Shown: one piece after another, positions 46,409-53,219 of the stretch
Numbering within the stretch: position 1 is the first letter of the stretch
How the letters are laid out: every line of letters starts with the position of its first letter
Assembly: GCA_903903635.1 (NCBI GenBank)
Contig: CAIUZK010000223.1
Location: 1-64,000 of the forward strand
Length of the DNA stretch: 64,000 nt
DNA from: an uncultured Bacteroidota bacterium
Lineage (GTDB): Bacteria > Bacteroidota > Bacteroidia > Chitinophagales > Chitinophagaceae
Reading direction: 5' to 3'
The notes under the pieces: generated by a model
Database searches by the model: none
What the model was told of the DNA's origin: nothing
The model's input: the letters and a program-made list of their open reading frames with translations, nothing else
Made by a program: the position numbers and the translations under genes

Positions 46409-46987
46409 TTACACCACCATTTCAGCAGGAATCAACCGCGAGGCCCATGCATAAAGGGAATCGAATTGTTCGTCGATAAGGTCATGTGGCATGTCGAAAG
46501 GGACATGTTTGGTAGTGAGGAAAACGTTATACATAGCCAGCCTTTTTCCAAATTCCATATCACTTAAACTATTGCCGATCATCACGCACTTTTTAAAATT
46601 AATTTCGGGGAAATCCTGCTGAGCCTGCAGACCCATTCCTGTATTTGGTTTGCGGTTATGGTCGTCATCGGTAACCGAGGTCGCGGCATAAATTTTATCA
46701 ACCCTGCCGCCATGATCTGCAACGGCCATGCGCATATTTTTATTTATATCCCGGAGATCTTCCATACTCATGATACCCCGCCCTACCCCTCGCTGGTTGG
46801 TAACAACTACTATGTTGCCGAATACATGGCTCAATACCCTGAGCGCCTCTAGTACGCCATCATGAAATTTAAATTCATCCCATGATGTAATATATGACCC
46901 CACAGACTCTACATTGATTACGCCATCACGGTCAAGAAATAAAGTCCAGGATTTATCTATTTCGGGTTTATTATTGAAAAGTTTCAT
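46409..46987 (-). CDS. gmhB: GmhB/histidinol-phosphatase-type HAD phosphatase
   Basis: 192 residues from the ATG at 46987 (MKLFNNKPE). HAD motif I 'LFLDRDGVIN' (D-x-D), motif II 'VVTNQRGVGRG', and motif IV 'MIGNSLSDMEFGK' are the set of the HisB-N/GmhB group. Directly following gmhA (11 bases), it should dephosphorylate heptose 1,7-bisphosphate in ADP-heptose synthesis. The zinc-binding Cys loop usual in GmhB (C-x-H...C-x-C) is absent: the loop reads 'ATSVTDDDHNRKPNTGM' with no Cys. The track start at 47107 adds 40 residues that overlap gmhA in another frame and are not family-like, so it is rejected. The specificity could differ from true GmhB. Confidence 0.75.
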   Translation of the reverse strand: MKLFNNKPEIDKSWTLFLDRDGVINVESVGSYITSWDEFKFHDGVLEALRVLSHVFGNIVVVTNQRGVGRGIMSMEDLRDINKNMRMAVADHGGRVDKIYAATSVTDDDHNRKPNTGMGLQAQQDFPEINFKKCVMIGNSLSDMEFGKRLAMYNVFLTTKHVPFDMPHDLIDEQFDSLYAWASRLIPAEMVV

Positions 46988-46998
46988 AAGGTCTGTTT

Positions 46999-47571
46999 TT
47001 AAAACAACTGCTCTTCTACCAACTGGCAAATTATATGCCCGATCATAATATGCGACTCCTGAATTCTCGGGGTATCGCTGCTGGGCACATTGATGAGGTG
47101 ATCGCAAACTGCTTTCATCTTACCTCCGCCTTCTCCTGTTAATCCTACACAAATCATACCAATCTCTCTGGCCTGCTCCATTGCCTTGATAATATTAACA
47201 GAATTGCCCGAGGTGCTCAGCCCTACCAGTACATCGCCGGGCTTCCCCGTACCTTTCACAATCCGGCTGTATACCACATCATAACCATAATCGTTGGCTA
47301 CCGCTGTCATATAAGATGAATTGCAGTGAAGTGCTTCAGACGGAAGCGGATCCCTGTCTGAATAAAACCTGCCGCTGAATTCAGCGGCCAGATGCTGGGC
47401 ATCGGCAGCGCTGCCGCCATTGCCGCAGAAAAGCACTTTATTGCCTGCCGCAAAAGCATCGGCTATCAGTCTGGTTACAGTTCCAATTTTTTCAATTAAG
47501 GTAAGGTCAGTAAGTATGTGCTGCTTTACGTCAATAGAAGATTGTATGATCTTTTTTATTTCCTGTTGCAT
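46999..47571 (-). CDS. gmhA: Sedoheptulose-7-phosphate isomerase
   Basis: 190 residues from ATG at 47571 (MQQEIKKII), near the usual ~192. The SIS-fold signature 'LFCGNGGSAADAQHLAAEF' (about 44-62) and 'LVGLSTSGNSVNIIKAM' (about 115-131) are those of GmhA. It isomerises sedoheptulose 7-phosphate to D-glycero-D-manno-heptose 7-phosphate, the first step to ADP-heptose for LPS or glycoprotein sugars. The track start is a TTG four codons upstream. A TATTTTTG box at 47581-47588 partly overlaps that TTG, which argues for the ATG. The gmhB-like gene follows after 11 bases, so the two form an operon. Confidence 0.9.
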   Translation of the reverse strand: MQQEIKKIIQSSIDVKQHILTDLTLIEKIGTVTRLIADAFAAGNKVLFCGNGGSAADAQHLAAEFSGRFYSDRDPLPSEALHCNSSYMTAVANDYGYDVVYSRIVKGTGKPGDVLVGLSTSGNSVNIIKAMEQAREIGMICVGLTGEGGGKMKAVCDHLINVPSSDTPRIQESHIMIGHIICQLVEEQLF

Positions 47572-47863
47572 CGTGTTTGCCAAAAATACATGCTAAAGAT
47601 CAATTCAAAAATAAAAATCCATAAACAACAGGGTGTAATACACACTTATTTAACATTCTTCTGAATTTTAGCATTATTACGGGCCGGGCCAAACCAACAA
47701 TTAAACATAACGATATATAACTGAGACTACATGTTCACAAAAACAGCTCACTTAAAAAAATAGTCTGCCCACATTTTCAAGTTCAACAATTTCACGAATT
47801 ATTACTGAATGGATAGTTCTCCCTCACAAAGTCCCAATCTTTCAATCTGGGTGAATCATTAGT

Positions 47864-49183
47864 TTATTTCGCCACAGCGATCCTGTACTTCTTTCCCTTC
47901 ATTTTGTCATGCTGTACATTCTTCAGCAGTTGTTTCACTTTATTTCTTTTCACAGCCGCATAGCTCATATGGTCCTTCACATCTATCAGCCCAAGGTCCC
48001 CTTTCTCCAGTTGTCCCACCTTAGAAAAGAAGCCTACAATATCTGTTTTATTAAGTTTATCTTTTTTGCCTCCGCTTATATAAATGGTTGTCCACTGCGC
48101 ATCAGGTGGCAATGCATTATCGCTTTTCAAAACCAGTGCCTCGCTTTCTTCTGTATGCCATGCAGGCACAGTCTCTTCGGCATGAAGCAGCAGGTAGGCA
48201 GTACCTTCAGCATCTTGTCTTGCAGTACGTCCGTTGCGGTGTATGAACTCTTCAGCGGTTGTAGGCATATGGTAGTGCACAATATGCTTCACCTCCGGTA
48301 TGTCAAGTCCGCGTGCAGCAAGGTCGGTAGCTATGAGGTACCATACCGATCCGTTCCTGAAACGGGCCAGCGTTTGCTCCCGTTCTGTTTGCTCCAGCCC
48401 CCCATGAAAATAGGCATTTTCAATACCCATCTCTGTTATCAGATTATGCGTACGTTCTGCCGCTTCTCTATGGTTGCAAAATACCAATGTAGACTCCCCT
48501 CCTATCTGGCAAAGCAGATTAAAAAGTGTTTCCGCTTTATCTTTCGTTGGCGATATTACCCGCTTCAGTTCCAGTTTTCCGGCTGCCGCTTTTTCACTTA
48601 TAAAATCCAGCGTTACCGGGTGCTCAACACCTGTAAATGGTGGTATCTCAACCGCCGCCGTGGCCGACACAAGTATGCGCTTGTGCAGGTGATACAGCTT
48701 GCTGATGATAAAAGACATTTCATCCTCAAAGCCCAGTGCCAGCGACTTGTCAAACTCATCCAGCACCAGTGTGTTGATGTTTTTGCAATCTATGGTACCA
48801 CGCACTATATGATCCATTACCCTGCCCGGCGTACCAATAATAAGCGCAGGTGGTGTTTTAAGGTTGTTGATCTCTGTCTCCAGCAAATGGCCGCCATAAC
48901 AGGCATTGGCTTTAAAGCCGGTCGACATTTTCTTCCATACCTGTTCTATCTGCAGCGCCAGTTCGCGCGATGGAACCAGCACCAGGCACTGAGGATTCTT
49001 AAACGATGCTTTAAGTATTTTCAGCACCGGCAGCAGATAGGCCAGTGTTTTACCCGACCCCGTTGGCGCCAGCAACAGTACATCCCTTTCCTTTAATATT
49101 GCCTTATGCGCGGCCTCCTGCATTTCATTGAGGGCTGCTATATTGAATGACCGGAGAATACTATTGGTATCTGTATGCTGCAT
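47864..49183 (-). CDS. DbpA-like DEAD-box RNA helicase
   Basis: 439 residues. Helicase motifs in order: I 'LAPTGSGKT' (about 38-46), Ia 'PSRELALQIE', Ib 'GTPGRV', II 'VLDEFDKSL', III 'SATAA', IV 'LVFCNHR', V 'ATDLAARGLDIP', VI 'HRNGRTARQ'. Residues ~365-435 ('TIYISGGKKDKLNKTDIVGF') form a DbpA-type RNA-binding domain, which in Escherichia coli targets helix 92 of 23S rRNA during ribosome assembly. Motif II reads DEFD instead of DEAD and motif VI has HRNGRTAR for HRIGRTGR. These are departures from the classical motifs but keep the key acidic and Arg residues. Probably active and monocistronic. Confidence 0.87.
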   Translation of the reverse strand: MQHTDTNSILRSFNIAALNEMQEAAHKAILKERDVLLLAPTGSGKTLAYLLPVLKILKASFKNPQCLVLVPSRELALQIEQVWKKMSTGFKANACYGGHLLETEINNLKTPPALIIGTPGRVMDHIVRGTIDCKNINTLVLDEFDKSLALGFEDEMSFIISKLYHLHKRILVSATAAVEIPPFTGVEHPVTLDFISEKAAAGKLELKRVISPTKDKAETLFNLLCQIGGESTLVFCNHREAAERTHNLITEMGIENAYFHGGLEQTEREQTLARFRNGSVWYLIATDLAARGLDIPEVKHIVHYHMPTTAEEFIHRNGRTARQDAEGTAYLLLHAEETVPAWHTEESEALVLKSDNALPPDAQWTTIYISGGKKDKLNKTDIVGFFSKVGQLEKGDLGLIDVKDHMSYAAVKRNKVKQLLKNVQHDKMKGKKYRIAVAK

Positions 49184-49652
49184 TGTGCAAAGGTAGGCTA
49201 ATGTAGCATTGAGGAAATAATAAAATCCGCTACAGGAAGTTGATCAATTTATTGAATCCCTGAAAATGCGCTGTGGATTTCTTAAGGCTTAATCAATAAT
49301 ACCCGACTTTCCTTTCCATTAACTTCACCTTCTCTTTTAAATGGCTCATGGGCTTTTTATTTTTTTCCTGTGCTCCGGCCTTTGTACAGGGAGCACTCTA
49401 TATCACAACAAGCAAACCATATATAAAAAAGCCACGAAACACAAATTCTATTTAAAGCCCAAAGGAACGAACGTTGATGAATTAAAAATGCAGGAGAACA
49501 ATTAAGATGGCATAAGTATTTTTATCATCATACATAAGGAAAATTGCCGCCGCTTATATAGCAACACAGTTATCCATGCATCAATACTTAATTACCAAAA
49601 TCAGCCCATTCCAAAAATAGAAAAGCTGTAGCTACAGGAAAGAATTTGCAGA
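49184..49652. other. Intergenic region with a decayed inverted-repeat element
   Basis: About 470 bases. The only structure recognised is the probable relic at 49462-49541. The rest shows no ORF, hairpin or promoter that I would defend. Confidence 0.45.
49462..49541. repeat. Probable relic (copy D) of the inverted-repeat element
   Basis: It starts AAAGGAACGAACGTTGATGAA and ends ATCATCATACATAAGGAA. In between are AAAAATG and TAAGATGG, in the same order as in the full copies. Most of the interior is missing and the right end is degraded (no CGTTCC). The relationship is suggestive rather than certain. Confidence 0.4.
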
Positions 49653-49859
49653 TTAATACAAGGTACGGCCATAATGCGGCGTACGCACCCACAGGCGGCG
49701 ACCGCCAAAATTATTGCCCTTATGATAAAAGAACTTTGGATGATGCCTGGTACTCCATTTGAAATCACCACTCCTGCGCCAAAAGCAGGAACTCAATCCA
49801 AAATTAAAGGAGATCGCAAGGAACACTAACAGAATAATATTTCTCAGGGTATTCTTCAT
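49653..49859 (-). CDS. Small secreted or lipoprotein-like protein, unknown
   Basis: 68 residues. A hydrophobic N-terminus (about 7-24, 'IILLVFLAISFNFGLSSC') ends in a lipobox-like LSSC. The mature part is short, basic and rich in His, Arg, Tyr and Trp ('HHPKFFYHKGNNFGGRRLWV'). No family recognised. It could be a periplasmic or outer-membrane peptide. The neighbouring gene at 49994 is also a short secreted basic protein on the same strand. Confidence 0.45.
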   Translation of the reverse strand: MKNTLRNIILLVFLAISFNFGLSSCFWRRSGDFKWSTRHHPKFFYHKGNNFGGRRLWVRTPHYGRTLY

Positions 49860-49993
49860 CTTTTTATTCTTTAAGCAAAGAAAAGAAAAATAATTTTAAA
49901 TAACACTATGCTAACCCCAAATAAATGAAGAAGAAAACCGATAAACTATTTTAACCATACCCCCGGCCTGGTTTTTTTCAGGATATTTAACCC

Positions 49994-50605
49994 CTACTTC
50001 GGAGTTTCATCCTTAGGCTTTTCTCCCTCTTTGGGGGTCTCTCCTCCCTTAGGCTTCTCTCCTTCTTTTGGTTTTTCATCTTCCTTGGGTTTTTCACCTT
50101 CTTTTGGTTTTTCACCTTCCTTGGGTTTTTCACCTTCCTTGGGTTTTTCACCTTCTTTGGGTTTTTCAACCTCCTTAGGGGTTTCAGGTTCCTTGGCTTT
50201 TACCTCTTCCTTAGGCTTTACTTCTTCCTGTGGCCTGGCTTCCTCCTCCGATTTATGCTTCTTCTCCTCAATGGCCTTATCATTACCCCGTTGCTTTGCA
50301 CTTCTCTCCTTTTCTGCCATCTTCCTGTGCCTGGCGGCCAGTTTCTTATCCGATTTGGTCACTTTGTTTGGATTCAGATGGTGCTTGCTGATTCTCTTCT
50401 GTTCCCGCTTTGATTTCAGGTAAAACTCATGATGGCCCCGGTTGACATACCTGTTATGCTCCCGTTTTTTATAACCTATCATGTGGATGCGGTACAGAAT
50501 ATTCCGCTTCTCCTTCTTTTTATGCTTTTCCTTCGAAAAACCAGACATAGGACTCCCGATAGTAAACAGTACTAATGCAATCAGAATGGCTATGTATCTT
50601 TTCAT
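49994..50605 (-). CDS. Secreted Lys/Glu/Pro-rich protein with EKPKEG repeats
   Basis: 203 residues. Signal peptide 1-24 ('LVLFTIGSPMSGFSK'). A strongly basic middle part (about 25-110) contains 'YKKREHNRYVNRGHHEFYLK'. From about 125 to the end the sequence is low-complexity, with a near-perfect hexapeptide 'EKPKEG' repeated about nine times. Such extended charged Pro-rich stretches act as periplasmic spacers, for example in TonB-like proteins, but no TonB fold or membrane anchor is present. Function unknown. The ORF-track plus-strand frame across this region is a shadow of the repeats. Confidence 0.55.
   Translation of the reverse strand: MKRYIAILIALVLFTIGSPMSGFSKEKHKKKEKRNILYRIHMIGYKKREHNRYVNRGHHEFYLKSKREQKRISKHHLNPNKVTKSDKKLAARHRKMAEKERSAKQRGNDKAIEEKKHKSEEEARPQEEVKPKEEVKAKEPETPKEVEKPKEGEKPKEGEKPKEGEKPKEGEKPKEDEKPKEGEKPKGGETPKEGEKPKDETPK
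50010..50180 (-). repeat. 18-bp tandem repeats coding EKPKEG
   Basis: On the plus strand the unit is close to CTTCTTTGGGTTTTTCAC, repeated about nine times with scattered substitutions. It lies at the 3' end of the 203-codon gene. Confidence 0.75.
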
Positions 50606-50980
50606 AATAATTTAGCTAAAAAACAGTCTTTTCAGGCAATAAAAGTAACATAAAAGAATGAATTTGCACCAAGCAGCAGCCAAAGCACATAAATTTTCAG
50701 TAAACATTTAGTTACATTTATCTTCATAATTATCAGTTACAACTGATGCAACTACAAACGATAAGCAACTTGCGTTAACAAAAAAATACACATAATGCAA
50801 TTAGTATGTATTTAATGCCACTCCCTCCGAAAAACTTCTTTTTTCTTTCTACTCATTCCTCTTTACTTTTGACTAAAGCAAAAAACACAAAAACAAGGTC
50901 TTTAAGCCCAACTTAGTAATTTCGACTTTATACGCTCGACTTTCTACTTTCGACTAATGACTTTCGACTTAAAAAAATAA
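50606..50980. other. Intergenic region upstream of dnaX
   Basis: About 375 AT-rich bases. Near 50920-50970 the short word CGACTTT or TCGACTT recurs four times ('TTTCGACTT' type), just before the dnaX start. This may be a decayed simple repeat. No clear -33/-7 pair was found. Confidence 0.45.
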
Positions 50981-52825
50981 ATGAGCGATAATTACATAGT
51001 TTCCGCCCGTAAATACCGCCCCCAAACCTTCGATACGGTTGTGGGGCAGGAGCACATTACCACTACCCTTAAAAATGCCATCAAAAACCAGCACCTGGCT
51101 CATGCCTACCTGTTTTGTGGTCCTCGCGGAGTGGGTAAAACCACATGCGCCCGTATCCTGGCTAAAACTATTAATTGCGAATCGCCTACTGCCGACATGG
51201 AAGCATGCGGCATCTGCAATACCTGCATCAGTTTCAAAAACAACAACTCATTCAACGTCTTCGAGCTCGATGCTGCCAGCAACAACTCCGTTGATGATAT
51301 CCGCGAATTGACCAACCAGGTAAGGTTTGCACCACAACAGGGCCGCTATAAAGTATACATCATAGATGAGGTACACATGCTTAGTGCCCAGGCGTTCAAT
51401 GCGTTCCTCAAAACGCTGGAAGAACCACCACCCTACGCTATCTTTATTCTGGCTACAACCGAGAAACATAAAATACTCCCTACCATCCTCAGCCGTTGCC
51501 AGATATTCGATTTCAAACGCATCACCACCCACGATATTGTTGCCCACCTCCAGAGCATTGCTGTTAAGGAGCGAATGGTAGCACAGGAAGCCGCCCTGCA
51601 CATTATAGCCCAGAAGAGCGAAGGCTGTATGCGCGATGCACTTTCCATGCTCGACCGCATAGCCAGCTTTACCAATGGCATCCTCACCTATGCCAATACT
51701 ATGGAGCACCTCAACATGCTCGATGCGGAATTCTATTTCCGCCTCTCCGATGGTATGCTGAGCCAGGATGTAGCCGGCAATCTGCTCCTGCTCGATCAGG
51801 CCCTCGAAAAAGGCTTTGAAGGCGATGTCATCATCAATGGCCTTGCCGAGCATTTCCGTAATCTGCTGCTGTGCAAAGACAGCCGTATGGCCAGGCTCCT
51901 CGATGTGCCCAACGATTTCAAACCGGTGTATAACGAAAAGGCAAACCAGGCTCCTCCATCATTTATTCTTTCGGCCCTCAATGTCATCAACGACTGCGAA
52001 CTGAACTATAAAAACGCTACCAACAAACGCCTGCACATCGAAATGTGCCTCATCCGTTTGTGCTTTCTGCTGCAGGCCGTTTCCGGCGTCCAGGTTACAT
52101 TGGGTAGTATGCAGGCTGAAACCGGAGACGTAAAAAAAAACTTCGGTAGTGTAGCTACAGAGACCCCATCTGCGGTAAAACCCAATTCAGGCATTGCCGC
52201 AAATAATACCGGCAATGAACCAACAGAAACTAAAAAACCTGTTGTTCCGCCTCCGCAGAATACCCTTGCGCCTGCAGCCGAAACCAGGCCAAACCCAGCG
52301 GCATCTGTCCCTCAGCCTGCCGCTGCTCCGGTACCCCCCCCGGCAGCAAGGCCCGCAGGTAGTCGCGGAAGGTTAAGCATGGATCTGCTCAGCGATCTCG
52401 ACTCAGAGGTTACCAAGGCCACCGCCAATCAGAACCAGGAACAAAAAATACTGACCAAAGAAGCGGCCCACAACATTTTCGACCAATACAAAGCCCTCCT
52501 GCAGGCAACCTCCAAAAACGTGATCCATGCACAATTCAGCATGATGAAACTGGAAGTATACCCGCCCGATGAACTGCGTATCATTTCGCCTAGCGAACTT
52601 ACCGACACCTACGCCAAAGAGCAGCGCACAGCCCTTATCGATTATTTTATTGCCGAGGCAAAAATGATTGTTCGCATCACTACCGGGATACAGGAAGACG
52701 AAGCAACAAAAGCCGAACAAAGCAAAGGTGTGCTCAGCAAAAGCGAAATGTTTGAAGTAATGGCCCAAAAGAACCCCCAGCTTGCCCGCCTCAAAGAAGG
52801 ACTGAGTATGAATATTGAATATTAA
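50981..52825 (+). CDS. dnaX: DNA polymerase III subunit gamma/tau
   Basis: 614 residues. The clamp-loader AAA+ module shows Walker A 'GPRGVGKTTCARILAKTINC' (about 46-65). It also has a zinc site with Cys pairs in 'CGICNTC', Walker B 'IIDEVHML' (about 127-134) and sensor/SRC 'LSRCQIFDFKRI'. Domain III ends near residue 380. A Pro/Ala-rich linker (about 400-470) and a C-terminal tau-like domain (about 480-614, 'NIFDQYKALLQAT') follow. It loads the sliding clamp and, through the C-terminal part, couples polymerase to helicase. At codons 384-387 the gene has a run of nine A (52132-52140) at the domain III/linker border. A one-base slip in either direction stops translation within six codons, so a shorter gamma-like product of ~390 residues is possible. 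Confidence 0.95.
   Translation: MSDNYIVSARKYRPQTFDTVVGQEHITTTLKNAIKNQHLAHAYLFCGPRGVGKTTCARILAKTINCESPTADMEACGICNTCISFKNNNSFNVFELDAASNNSVDDIRELTNQVRFAPQQGRYKVYIIDEVHMLSAQAFNAFLKTLEEPPPYAIFILATTEKHKILPTILSRCQIFDFKRITTHDIVAHLQSIAVKERMVAQEAALHIIAQKSEGCMRDALSMLDRIASFTNGILTYANTMEHLNMLDAEFYFRLSDGMLSQDVAGNLLLLDQALEKGFEGDVIINGLAEHFRNLLLCKDSRMARLLDVPNDFKPVYNEKANQAPPSFILSALNVINDCELNYKNATNKRLHIEMCLIRLCFLLQAVSGVQVTLGSMQAETGDVKKNFGSVATETPSAVKPNSGIAANNTGNEPTETKKPVVPPPQNTLAPAAETRPNPAASVPQPAAAPVPPPAARPAGSRGRLSMDLLSDLDSEVTKATANQNQEQKILTKEAAHNIFDQYKALLQATSKNVIHAQFSMMKLEVYPPDELRIISPSELTDTYAKEQRTALIDYFIAEAKMIVRITTGIQEDEATKAEQSKGVLSKSEMFEVMAQKNPQLARLKEGLSMNIEY
52132..52140 (+). promoter_or_regulatory. A9 slippage site in dnaX
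   Basis: The run GTA-AAA-AAA-AAC contains nine consecutive A. With eight A the frame reads K-K-T-S-V-V-stop (TAG at 52152-52154); with ten A it reads K-K-K-L-R-stop (TAG at 52148-52150). This is the arrangement known from Thermus thermophilus dnaX, where slippage on A9 yields gamma. Confidence 0.55.
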
Positions 52826-53219
52826 CCCACGTTACCTATAGACAGCGGCTCCCAATGAAAACCTTATCACAAGGTCCTTGGCCTGCTATGCCGTTTATCA
52901 GAAATAAGCCGGTTCATCTGAAGGATTGCTATTCTGCGAATTGGTATTTAACCCAAAATGTCCATTAGAACCATCACCCTGAAAAAGTAAAATTATTCAC
53001 ATTTGTCCATGGTTTAGAAATCCATTGCCGTCGTTGCATCTGAAGAGCCATTTTAATGCGTATGTCCAGAGGGAATAAATCATCTTATAAACTTATCAAC
53101 AAAATCCCCTATCTTTGCACTCCCAAAAAAACGGGTTGGAAACAACATTTAATTTATTTTTTTAACCGCCGGAATCCCTAAAGCATTCGGGACATCCGTA
53201 CAAATTGAAGTGAGTACAA
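52826..53219. other. Leader region of rpsA
   Basis: About 390 bases between dnaX and rpsA without a gene. TATCTTTG at 53110-53117 fits the TAnnTTTG -7 box and would give a ~95-base leader, long enough for translational control of S1. I saw no conserved RNA structure that I could name. Confidence 0.5.
53110..53117 (+). promoter_or_regulatory. -7 box of rpsA
   Basis: TATCTTTG followed by CACTCCC, a form often seen before Bacteroidota ribosomal genes. A good -33 TTG at 19-21 bases is not seen. Confidence 0.45.

Noticed and set aside
46988-47107. 40-residue N-terminal extension of the GmhB-like protein
   Set aside because: It overlaps gmhA coding sequence in another frame and is not HAD-like. 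The ATG at 46987 leads directly into motif I.
47909-49096. 395-codon plus-strand ORF antisense to the helicase gene
   Set aside because: It is a long shadow frame of a well-supported gene, rich in Cys, His, Arg and Gln, with no recognisable domain.
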